Position numbers and translations under genes: made by a program. Of a DNA stretch of 22,610 nucleotides, positions 14,024 to 20,029 are shown in pieces (the first letter of the stretch is position 1; each line of letters begins with the position of its first letter). This stretch comes from Clostridia bacterium (GTDB taxonomy: Bacteria > Bacillota > Clostridia > Oscillospirales > CAG-272). The notes below the pieces were generated by a model. It was not told the DNA's origin. It saw nothing but the letters and a program-made list of their open reading frames with translations, and did no database searches. The DNA lies in contig JAFQWT010000107.1 in assembly GCA_017407375.1 (NCBI GenBank), positions 1 to 22,610 on the forward strand, in the 5' to 3' direction.

Positions 14024-14836
14024 TCACCGACGGAACCGCCGCCGATACTCGGAGGGGAGCATTCCCTCACACCCGCGGAAAACGCGCGAAAAATAGGAGG
14101 CGCCCGAAAAGCCGACCGCAAGCCCGACGCCCTCAATGCTGAGCTCCCCCTCAAGGAGGAGGGGCTTGGCCTTGTCACAGCGGAGGGAATTTAAGTAGGT
14201 GATGACCGTCATTCCCGTAAGGCGGCGGAACTCCCTGGCAAGATAGTACTTACTGATGCCCGCCCGCTCGGCCAGGGTGTCAAGCGTCAGGGGGGAGGCA
14301 TACTCCGAGTGAAGGGTGCCGAGGGCGCGCTTGACGGCGGCCAGGGTGTGGGGGTCTCCCCCCGTGGTGGCGGCCTCCCCGCCATAGCGCGAAAGGAGGA
14401 GCGCCATCACCGTCAGAACGCGGGCGCGCACCAGGGGCACGCAGGGCTCGCCCCCCGCGGCGTGGTCCTCGGCCAGGGTCGTGAGCACGGCGGCGATCTC
14501 TTTGTCCCTCACGTGGGGCAAGAAGGAGACGGCGTTGGTGTCAAAATGGTTGGCAAGGCAAAAGGAACGGTCCACAATGGCCACAAAATAGCGGATCGGC
14601 GTTTCGGCCACGATGGTGTGGATGTGGTTCTGGTTGATGACGGCAAGGTCCCCCGCCGTGACCGAAAAGCGCAGGTCGTTGCTGGTGACCGTGGCACTCC
14701 CCTCCATAAAAAAGAGAAGCTCCACGTTCTCGTGCCAGTTGCCGCGGCAGGCGTGCGCCCCCGCGGGAAAGCGGTAGTCGTGCAGGATAAACGGCAGGCG
14801 CGCATCGCGGAGGCGGTGCTTCTCATAAACGCTCAT
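14024..14836 (-). CDS. AraC-family transcriptional regulator with cupin sensor domain
   Basis: A 270-residue regulator. Residues 1 to about 130 are a cupin-type ligand-binding domain (HENVELLFFMEGSATV, then GDLAVINQNHIHTI). Residues about 170-270 carry the two AraC helix-turn-helix motifs, LDTLAERAGISKYYLAREFR and VGLAVGFSGASYFSRVFR, ending in the typical GMLPSEYRRRF. The start at 14836 is supported by GGAGAG a few bases before it; the open frame extends 23 codons upstream through the promoter area. It is divergent from the oxidoreductase operon at 14981 and probably controls it in response to a sugar. Its own -35 overlaps one of two 14-bp direct repeats, suggesting autoregulation. Confidence 0.9.
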   Translation of the reverse strand: MSVYEKHRLRDARLPFILHDYRFPAGAHACRGNWHENVELLFFMEGSATVTSNDLRFSVTAGDLAVINQNHIHTIVAETPIRYFVAIVDRSFCLANHFDTNAVSFLPHVRDKEIAAVLTTLAEDHAAGGEPCVPLVRARVLTVMALLLSRYGGEAATTGGDPHTLAAVKRALGTLHSEYASPLTLDTLAERAGISKYYLAREFRRLTGMTVITYLNSLRCDKAKPLLLEGELSIEGVGLAVGFSGASYFSRVFRGCEGMLPSEYRRRFRR

Positions 14837-14847
14837 AGCTCTCTCCC

Positions 14848-14861
14848 ATAGCAATATCGTT
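14848..14861 (+). promoter_or_regulatory. Putative AraC-type operator, copy 1
   Basis: ATAGCAATATCGTT, identical to 14926-14939, lies in the leader of the regulator gene. The copies are 78 bases apart in the same orientation, a plausible arrangement for AraC-family sites. Confidence 0.55.
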
Positions 14862-14903
14862 GCATTCTTTGGCAAGATGCTCCCTTGACTTTTTTCTGTT
14901 TTC

Positions 14904-14932
14904 ATTATACCCTAAAGGTGCGGAAATAGCAA
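14904..14932 (-). promoter_or_regulatory. Promoter of the AraC gene
   Basis: Minus-strand -10 TATAAT (14904-14909) with -35 TTGCTA (14927-14932) and a 17-base spacer; the -35 lies inside the direct repeat at 14926-14939. For the opposite direction only TTGACT at 14885-14890 with a poor -10 (TACCCT at 14908-14913) is visible, which would suit an activator-dependent promoter. Confidence 0.6.
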
Positions 14933-14939
14933 TATCGTT
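14926..14939 (+). promoter_or_regulatory. Putative AraC-type operator, copy 2
   Basis: Second copy of ATAGCAATATCGTT. It covers the -35 of the regulator promoter and lies about 40 bases before the start codon of the divergent operon. Confidence 0.55.
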
Positions 14940-14980
14940 TTTCCCTTCCGCAAAAATTTAACAAGGAAAGAGGACTTCCC

Positions 14981-15997
14981 ATGAAAGAGGTACGGTGTGC
15001 CATTGTGGGCTTTGGCGGCATTGCCCGCGCCCACGCCGCGGGTTACCGCGTTCTTGCCGAGGAGGGGGCGCCCATCCGCCTTGTGGCGGTGTGTGACGTT
15101 GACCCCAAGAAGTTTTCCGGCGAGCTGAAGATCAACGTAGACACGGGCAAGGGCGCGCTCCCTGCCGACTGCAAGACCTACACGAGCGTTGAGGAGATGC
15201 TGGAGGGGACCGAGTTCGATATGGCGGACATCTGCCTGCCGACCTTCCTCCACAAGGAGTACGCCATAAAGCTGATGAAGGCGGGCAAGCACGTCCTGTC
15301 CGAAAAGCCGATGGCCCTCTCGTACGCCGACTGCTGCGAGATGCTCGAGGCCGCCAAGGCCACGGGCCGCCGCCTGATGATCGGTCAGTGCCTGCGCTTT
15401 AACGCCGCCTACAGCTTCCTGAAGGACTGCTGCGAGGACGGGCGGTACGGCAAGCTCTACCGCCTCTCGATGGAGCGCCTCTCCCCCCTCCCGACCTGGG
15501 GCTTTGAGAACTGGTTCCAGAGCACCGAGAGGAGCGGCGGGTGCCTTACCGACATGCACATTCACGACGTGGATATGGTGCGCTACCTGCTCGGCGAGCC
15601 GAAGGCGGCCTCGACCCTCGCGTGGGACGGCACGATGAAGTGGCAGTTTGAGAACACGCGCCTGGTGTACGACGACGGCATCGCCGTGATCAACGGCTCG
15701 TGGGACGAGGCCCCCGGCATTCCCTTCAAGGCCACCTGCCGCGCACGCTTTGAGCGCGCCGAGGTGCTCCTCGAGGGTGGCAAGGTCACCGTCTATCCCG
15801 TGGGCGGTGAGTCCTTTGAGGCCGAGCTGCCCGCCACCAACCACATGGCCGAGGAGATCCGCTACCTTGCGGGCCTCATCACCGACCCCACCGCGGAAAA
15901 CGCGAAAAACCCGCCCGAGAGTGCGGCGGCCACGATCCGCCTCATTGAAGTCCTCCGCGAGAGCGCCGATAACGGCGCCAAGCTCATCGCACTGTAA
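14981..15997 (+). CDS. Gfo/Idh/MocA-family NAD(P)-dependent oxidoreductase (first of two)
   Basis: A 338-residue protein of the glucose-fructose oxidoreductase/inositol dehydrogenase family, which oxidises or reduces sugar and cyclitol hydroxyls using NAD(P). The nucleotide-binding IVGFGGIARAHA begins at residue 8, the diagnostic EKP is at 108-110, and GGCLTDMHIHDVDMVRYLLG at 186-205 supplies the usual catalytic Asp/His pair (near D191 and H195). An AAGGAAAGAGG ribosome-binding region precedes the ATG. It is the first gene of a three-gene operon, with the next start 17 bases after its stop, and is divergent from the AraC regulator. With the TIM-barrel partner it probably handles an oxidised (keto) sugar intermediate; the substrate is not readable. 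Confidence 0.9.
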   Translation: MKEVRCAIVGFGGIARAHAAGYRVLAEEGAPIRLVAVCDVDPKKFSGELKINVDTGKGALPADCKTYTSVEEMLEGTEFDMADICLPTFLHKEYAIKLMKAGKHVLSEKPMALSYADCCEMLEAAKATGRRLMIGQCLRFNAAYSFLKDCCEDGRYGKLYRLSMERLSPLPTWGFENWFQSTERSGGCLTDMHIHDVDMVRYLLGEPKAASTLAWDGTMKWQFENTRLVYDDGIAVINGSWDEAPGIPFKATCRARFERAEVLLEGGKVTVYPVGGESFEAELPATNHMAEEIRYLAGLITDPTAENAKNPPESAAATIRLIEVLRESADNGAKLIAL

Positions 15998-16014
15998 CAT
16001 AAGGAGAAGGCAAA

Positions 16015-16857
16015 ATGAAAAATTCGATTGGTGTTCTGATCAACTATGCGGGGCAGGCCGATATCGCCGACCGCTTCCGCAAGGCACAAGCCATGGGCAT
16101 GACCTCCTGTCAGCTCTGCATCTGGCAAGAGAAATACTACGGCGCCGAATACGCCGCCGCCGTCAAGGCGGCTATGGCAGAGACGGGCTTTGCCGTTTCC
16201 ACCGTCTGGGCGGGCTGGGGCGGCCCCTGCGAATGGAACGCCTATTACGGCCCCTCCACGATCGGCCTTGTGCCCCCCGCCTACCGTGAGTCGCGCGTTA
16301 AGGCGCTCATCGCGGGCTCGGATTTTGCCGCCGCGATCGGCGTGCCGTACGTGGCCACCCACGTCGGCTTCCTCCCCGCGGACCCCTACGACCCGAAGTT
16401 TGTCGATACCGTGGGCGCCCTGCGCCACGTGTGCAAGTACATGCAGCAGCGCGGCCAGACCTTCCTCTTTGAGACGGGGCAGGAAACGCCCATGACCATC
16501 GTCCGCGCGATCGAGGCGATCGGTACGGGCAACTGCGGCATCAACTTTGACACCGCCAACCTCATCCTTTACGGCAACGGCAACTCGCTCGACGCCGTTG
16601 GAATGTTCGGTAAGTACATTCGCGACACGCACATCAAGGACGGCTTCTATCCCGAGGACGGCTTCCACAACGGCCGCCAGATGCCCGTCGGCGAGGGCTG
16701 TGCCAACATTCCCGCGATCATTAAAAAGCTCCGCGAGATCGGGTACGAGGGGGCCTTCACCATCGAGCGTGAGATCTCGGGCGAGCAGCAGGAAAAGGAC
16801 ATCGCCAAGGCGCGTGAAAAGCTCCTTGCCTGGATGGCCGAGGCCGACAACGCCTGA
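16015..16857 (+). CDS. Sugar-phosphate isomerase/epimerase-type TIM-barrel protein (copy 1)
   Basis: A 280-residue protein of the xylose-isomerase-like TIM-barrel superfamily (AP endonuclease family 2, as in inosose dehydratase and tagatose epimerase). Likely metal ligands, one per strand end, are E153 (FLFETGQETP), D179 (INFDTANLILYG), H206 (RDTHIKDGFYP) and E251 (FTIERE). AAGGAG sets the start, and it sits 17 bases from each operon neighbour, both oxidoreductases. The family isomerises, epimerises or dehydrates keto-sugars; pairing with Gfo/Idh/MocA enzymes is known from inositol and 3-keto-glycoside breakdown. A close paralogue is encoded at 19150-19980, about 70% identical by eye and nearly identical in DNA over the metal-binding stretch around 16515-16620. 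Confidence 0.9.
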   Translation: MKNSIGVLINYAGQADIADRFRKAQAMGMTSCQLCIWQEKYYGAEYAAAVKAAMAETGFAVSTVWAGWGGPCEWNAYYGPSTIGLVPPAYRESRVKALIAGSDFAAAIGVPYVATHVGFLPADPYDPKFVDTVGALRHVCKYMQQRGQTFLFETGQETPMTIVRAIEAIGTGNCGINFDTANLILYGNGNSLDAVGMFGKYIRDTHIKDGFYPEDGFHNGRQMPVGEGCANIPAIIKKLREIGYEGAFTIEREISGEQQEKDIAKAREKLLAWMAEADNA

Positions 16858-16874
16858 GCCGAGGGGGGAAGAAA

Positions 16875-17900
16875 ATGGAAAAAACCACCAAAAAGCTGAG
16901 AGTCGGTGTTATTGGATGCGGGCGTATTTCCGTTATGCATCTTACGTCGCTCTCCGTCATTGAAGCCGTGGAGCTTGTCGCCTGCTGCGACGTTATTAAG
17001 GAGCGCGCGGAGGCAGCGGCAGAAGAATACGGCGGAAGGGCCTACGTCTCCTATGAGGAAATGATCGAGGCGGAGGACCTTGATGCCGTGCATATTTGTC
17101 TGCCCCATTATCTGCATTCCAAGGTGGCCTGCTACGCCCTTGAAAGAGGGGTGAACGTTTTGACGGAAAAGCCGATGGACGTTGACCTTGCCAGCGCGGA
17201 GGCCGCCGTGAAAACGGCAAAGGAGAAGGGGCTTCTCTTCGGCGTTATTTTCCAGTGCCGCTATAACAACTCCGCAAAGCTTGTCAAGGAGGCCTTGGAT
17301 AGCGGACGGCTGGGGAAGATACTGTCGGCACGCTCCGTGCTTACCTGGGCACGCCCCGATTCCTATTATGCGGAAAGCGACTGGAAGGGGACCTGGGATA
17401 AGGAAGGCGGCGGGGTGATCATCGACCAGGCAATACACTCCATTGATCTTGTCAACTGGCTTGTAAATTCCGAAATCGAAGAGGTCTGCTGCTCTATGGC
17501 CAACCGCGGACACAAGACCGTAGACGTTGAGGACAGCGCCGAAGGACTTATCACATACAAAAACGGTGTGAAATACGGCTTTTACTGTATGAACAATTAC
17601 GGTTATGACGAGCCGATCGAGATCCGTCTGTACTGTGAAAAGGGAAAGGTAGTTTTTGGCTACGACGATGCGTATATAAGCTACAATAACGGACAGACCG
17701 AGGAAGCACATCAGGACAAGGTCCTGCTTGATTACAAGAACGGAAAGGACTACTGGGGCTTCCAGCACGTAAAACAGATCCGCCAATTCTACAACGCCGT
17801 CTTGGGTAAGGAGCCGCTGGAGATCAGCGGAGAGGAGGCCCTGAAAACGCATAGACTCATTATGCAGCTCTATGCGCTCGGCAAGGCCCAAATGCACTAA
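16875..17900 (+). CDS. Gfo/Idh/MocA-family NAD(P)-dependent oxidoreductase (second of two)
   Basis: A 341-residue protein of the same family as 14981-15997 but only distantly similar to it. GVIGCGRISVMH begins the Rossmann fold at residue 11, EKP is at 98-100, and GGGVIIDQAIHSIDLVNWL (178-196) contains D184 and H188 at the catalytic site. It starts 17 bases after the TIM-barrel gene and ends the operon at a strong terminator. Its codon choice is less GC-biased than its two operon partners (more A/T third positions), so it may have joined the cluster later. Two different dehydrogenases around one isomerase suggest oxidation of one substrate and reduction of the product, or two related substrates. 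Confidence 0.9.
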   Translation: MEKTTKKLRVGVIGCGRISVMHLTSLSVIEAVELVACCDVIKERAEAAAEEYGGRAYVSYEEMIEAEDLDAVHICLPHYLHSKVACYALERGVNVLTEKPMDVDLASAEAAVKTAKEKGLLFGVIFQCRYNNSAKLVKEALDSGRLGKILSARSVLTWARPDSYYAESDWKGTWDKEGGGVIIDQAIHSIDLVNWLVNSEIEEVCCSMANRGHKTVDVEDSAEGLITYKNGVKYGFYCMNNYGYDEPIEIRLYCEKGKVVFGYDDAYISYNNGQTEEAHQDKVLLDYKNGKDYWGFQHVKQIRQFYNAVLGKEPLEISGEEALKTHRLIMQLYALGKAQMH

Positions 17901-17926
17901 CACCGCACCCCCTCCCATCACGAAAG

Positions 17927-17955
17927 GAAAGGCACCCGAAAGGGTGCCTTTTTTC
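17927..17955. terminator. Bidirectional terminator after the oxidoreductase operon
   Basis: AAAGGCACCC-GAAA-GGGTGCCTTT hairpin with a T-run on the plus strand and A-rich flank, between convergent genes. Confidence 0.9.
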
Positions 17956-18412
17956 AAGAAAGGTTGCCAATATTCAGGATCCGCTTTTTTCTTTGCTCCG
18001 CCATCCGCAGCGACCGATAGGCCCCGCCATAACGGTGCTCAACGTAAGCAATGATGAGGTCGGCCCTCGTCACAAGCCATTCATTCCTCCGCAGAACGGC
18101 CAGCCGTAAGGGGACCCTCTCAAGAGGTGGATATACGGAAGTGTCGTATAGGCCATTCTCCTCCATCTCTCTTATTTTTGCCTGAGCAGCGGAGCTCATA
18201 TACGGGGCAACGTACACAAGCTCAATGCCGCCGCGCTCTTGCTTTAATTCCCGACACGCACGGGCGCAAAGCTCGTCAAAGGCACCGTAACCGCCAAGGT
18301 AACAGATCCGCTCACCCACGCCCTCCGCGTGGCGGCACAGCTCTTCCTTGACCCGTGCCTTGACCCTCTCCTCCTCGGAAATGAACGCATGTCCCACAAA
18401 ACCAACCGTCAT
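17954..18412 (-). CDS. SLOG-family (DUF1273/YpsA-like) predicted nucleotide-binding protein
   Basis: A 152-residue protein with the layout of small SLOG Rossmann-fold proteins: FVGHAF at 5-10, CYLGGYGAFDELCARACREL (37-56) with the glycine-rich loop, an E99...RN(109-110)EW segment, then RADLIIAYVEHRYGGAYRSL (116-135) and a final KRILNIG strand. Relatives are thought to bind nucleotides or nucleotide-derived ligands; some SLOG proteins sense or make signals in conflict systems, others are housekeeping proteins of unknown role. The start at 18412 is chosen for the adjacent GGGGGAG; the longer open frame runs through the operators. Its promoter is flanked by two copies of a 16-bp palindrome, so it is probably repressed by the divergent XRE-type protein. 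Confidence 0.82.
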   Translation of the reverse strand: MTVGFVGHAFISEEERVKARVKEELCRHAEGVGERICYLGGYGAFDELCARACRELKQERGGIELVYVAPYMSSAAQAKIREMEENGLYDTSVYPPLERVPLRLAVLRRNEWLVTRADLIIAYVEHRYGGAYRSLRMAEQRKKRILNIGNLS

Positions 18413-18429
18413 ACTGTCTCCCCCCTGTT

Positions 18430-18445
18430 TCGTGGAATTCCACGA
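18430..18445. promoter_or_regulatory. Palindromic operator 1
   Basis: TCGTGGAATTCCACGA, a perfect 16-bp palindrome. It lies just downstream of the expected start site of the SLOG transcript (about +4 to +19). Confidence 0.82.
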
Positions 18446-18455
18446 TACTGATTGT

Positions 18456-18484
18456 ATTATACGCGACCTTGCAAACTTTGTCAA
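18456..18484 (-). promoter_or_regulatory. Promoter of the SLOG gene
   Basis: Minus-strand TTGACA (18479-18484), 17-base spacer, TATAAT (18456-18461): a full consensus promoter placed between operators 1 and 2. Confidence 0.88.
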
Positions 18485-18486
18485 TA

Positions 18487-18502
18487 TCGTGGAACTCCAC
18501 GA
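18487..18502. promoter_or_regulatory. Palindromic operator 2
   Basis: TCGTGGAACTCCACGA differs from operator 1 at one central base and starts two bases from the -35 of the SLOG promoter. Confidence 0.82.
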
Positions 18503-18521
18503 GAGAAACCGAGGGTATTTT

Positions 18522-18557
18522 CCTATAATAATTGTGGAACTCCACAATTATTATAGG
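18522..18557. promoter_or_regulatory. Palindromic operator 3 within a 36-bp near-perfect inverted repeat
   Basis: The core TTGTGGAACTCCACAA (18532-18547) is the third operator. The symmetry extends to 36 bp, with only the central pair mismatched, so TATAAT occurs on both strands (18524-18529 and, inverted, 18550-18555). The plus-strand TATAAT is a likely -10 for the XRE-type gene, with the operator on its start site; no good -35 is seen 16-18 bases upstream. Confidence 0.8.
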
Positions 18558-18569
18558 AAGGTCACGGCT

Positions 18570-18806
18570 ATGAAATTAAACGAGGCGATCGTGAGGCGCA
18601 TCGAGGAGATCTGCAAGGAGCGTGGCAGTAACGTCTGCGACATTGCGCTCCTCGGCGGTATGTCTCCCTCAGCGATCTACGATCTCATCAAGGGGCGGAC
18701 CAAGTGCTCCAAGGTCATCACCGTCAAGCGCTTTTGTGAGGGCGCGGGAATCACCCTATCCGAATTCTTTGACCGCGAATATTTCGGCGCCACCGAGGAA
18801 GACTGA
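18570..18806 (+). CDS. Small XRE-type helix-turn-helix regulator
   Basis: A 78-residue protein that is essentially one Cro/CI-type DNA-binding domain: IEEICKERGSNVCDIALLGG, then MSPSAIYDLIKGRTKCSKVI as the recognition region, and TVKRFCEGAGITLSEFF closing the five-helix fold. There is no separate sensor domain. AGGAAGG precedes the ATG at 18570; the open frame begins far upstream but that part translates the operators (repeated VEFH/VELH) and is not protein. It is divergent from the SLOG gene, and the three palindromes between them are its probable binding sites, giving joint repression and autoregulation. A terminator follows at once. Confidence 0.85.
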   Translation: MKLNEAIVRRIEEICKERGSNVCDIALLGGMSPSAIYDLIKGRTKCSKVITVKRFCEGAGITLSEFFDREYFGATEED

Positions 18807-18829
18807 GCCCCCTTGCGGGGGCTTTTTTC
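18806..18829 (+). terminator. Terminator of the XRE-type gene
   Basis: AGCCCCC-TTGC-GGGGGCT followed by six T residues, overlapping the stop codon. Confidence 0.9.
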
Positions 18830-18838
18830 TTTTTATAA

Positions 18839-18982
18839 TAAAAAAGTGCGCCTCATAGAGAGACGCACCGAAAAACGTACCTCTCAATGTTGCCACACAT
18901 CTGCCCATAACAAAGGGGAGAGAGAATACATTTTTACCAAAATAGTATTCCCCCTTGTAAGGGCATATTCAAATGTGTGGCA
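18839..18982 (-). ncRNA. Candidate small RNA of about 144 bases with one long hairpin
   Basis: On the minus strand an extended -10 promoter (18988-19016) predicts a start at about 18981. The RNA begins with TGCCACACAT, which pairs with ATGTGTGGCA (rc of 18891-18900). The stem continues through TGCCC/GGGCA, ACAAGGGG/CCCCTTTGT and GAATAC/GTATTC to a small apical loop. A short single-stranded linker follows, then a terminator hairpin GTGCGTCTC/GAGGCGCAC and six T residues (plus 18840-18845). No frame with a ribosome-binding site is present. The long interrupted rod recalls 6S RNA, but it is short for that and I cannot match a known family. Confidence 0.6.
18846..18868 (-). terminator. Terminator of the candidate small RNA
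   Basis: Nine-base-pair stem, minus-strand GTGCGTCTC/GAGGCGCAC with one G-U pair and a five-base loop, followed on the minus strand by a T-run (A-run at plus 18840-18845). Confidence 0.75.
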
Positions 18983-18987
18983 GGTAT

Positions 18988-19016
18988 ATTGTACCACAAA
19001 ACGCAAAAAAACACAA
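18988..19016 (-). promoter_or_regulatory. Promoter of the candidate small RNA
   Basis: Minus-strand -35 TTGTGT (19011-19016), 17-base spacer, extended -10 TGG-TACAAT (hexamer at 18988-18993). The expected start coincides with the first paired base of the long hairpin. Confidence 0.6.
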
Positions 19017-19074
19017 GGCGTTTTATAAAAATACTCTCTCCTGCCCTGCACTCCAAGTTGCCACACTATTTCTC

Positions 19075-19103
19075 TTGACTTTTCGGCTCGGAAAAGCTAT
19101 ACT
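19075..19103 (+). promoter_or_regulatory. Promoter of the second sugar operon
   Basis: TTGACT (19075-19080), 17-base spacer, TATACT (19098-19103). GTTGCCACAC at 19057-19066, just upstream of the -35, repeats 18889-18898. Confidence 0.8.
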
Positions 19104-19149
19104 AAGCATAGAAATCCCCCCTATTTTTTGAAAACAAAGGAGAATCCTC

Positions 19150-19980
19150 ATGACAAATCCTATCGGTGTTCTGATCGGTGCCGGCGGCGACCTGCTTGAA
19201 AAGTTCAAAAAGGCCAAGGAGATGGGCCTCGATTCCTGCCAGCTTTCCATCTGGGACGAGAATTTCTACTGTGCCGAGCGCGCTGAGTACGTAAAGCGGG
19301 CGCTCGAGGAGACCGATTTTAAGATCTCCACGATCTGGGCGGGCTGGGGCGGCCCGTGCGAGTGGAACTTCAAGAACGGCCCCGCCACCATCGGCCTGGT
19401 TCCCCCCGCCTACCGTGAGGCGCGTGCGCAGGCGCTTATCAAGGCCTCAAACTTTGCGGCGATGCTGGGCGTCACCAACATTGCCACGCACGTCGGCTTC
19501 CTCCCGAACGACCCGAACGACCCCGATTTTGTGGGAACGGTGGGCGCCCTGACCTACGTTTGCAAGCACATGAAGAACCGTGGTCAGACCTTCCTCTTTG
19601 AGACGGGCCAGGAAACGCCGATGGCCGTGGTCCGCGCGATCGAGGCGATCGGTACGGGCAACTGCGGCATCAACTTTGACACCGCCAACCTCATTCTCTA
19701 CGGTCACGGCAACTCGCTCGATGCCGTTGGAATGTTCGGTCAATACGTGCGCGATACGCACATCAAGGACGGCTTCTACCCGACCACGGCCATGGGCCTT
19801 GGCCACGAGGTACCCGCGGGTGAGGGTCTGGCCAACATTCCCGCCATCATTAAGGCGCTCCGCGCCATTGGCTACGAGGGCCCCTTCACCATTGAGCGTG
19901 AGATCTCGGGTGAGCAGCAGCAGAAGGACATTGCCGCCACGCGCGAAAAGCTCCTTGCCTGGATGGCCGAGGCCGAATGA
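19150..19980 (+). CDS. Sugar-phosphate isomerase/epimerase-type TIM-barrel protein (copy 2)
   Basis: A 276-residue paralogue of 16015-16857 with the same likely metal ligands: E151 (FLFETGQETP), D177 (INFDTANLILYG), H204 (RDTHIKDGFYP) and E249 (FTIERE). The most divergent parts are the first 60 residues and the loop after GFYP (TTAMGLGHEV here, EDGFHNGRQM in copy 1), which could alter substrate choice. It has its own good promoter and an AAAGGAG ribosome-binding site. The glycosidase-like gene starts 49 bases downstream after a small hairpin, so the two probably form an operon, separate from copy 1 and not under the visible AraC repeats. It probably acts on the same or a closely related sugar. 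Confidence 0.9.
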   Translation: MTNPIGVLIGAGGDLLEKFKKAKEMGLDSCQLSIWDENFYCAERAEYVKRALEETDFKISTIWAGWGGPCEWNFKNGPATIGLVPPAYREARAQALIKASNFAAMLGVTNIATHVGFLPNDPNDPDFVGTVGALTYVCKHMKNRGQTFLFETGQETPMAVVRAIEAIGTGNCGINFDTANLILYGHGNSLDAVGMFGQYVRDTHIKDGFYPTTAMGLGHEVPAGEGLANIPAIIKALRAIGYEGPFTIEREISGEQQQKDIAATREKLLAWMAEAE

Positions 19981-19985
19981 AAACA

Positions 19986-20013
19986 AGAGGAACGCCACGG
20001 CGTTCCTCTCCTT
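19986..20013 (+). terminator. Intercistronic hairpin, possible partial terminator
   Basis: AGAGGAACGCC and GGCGTTCCTCT form a strong stem followed by TCCTTTT only. It ends just before the AGGAGG of the next gene. It may attenuate transcription or protect the upstream message rather than stop all transcription. Confidence 0.55.
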
Positions 20014-20029
20014 TTAGGAGGACCTATCT

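Noticed and set aside
18430..18547. CRISPR or LexA boxes
   Set aside because: Three short palindromes at promoters with unequal spacing are operators, and they do not match the Firmicutes LexA box CGAACnnnnGTTCG.
18348..18569. N-terminal extension of the XRE-type protein
   Set aside because: The extension translates the palindromic operators and promoter; AGGAAGG and the domain boundary place the start at 18570.
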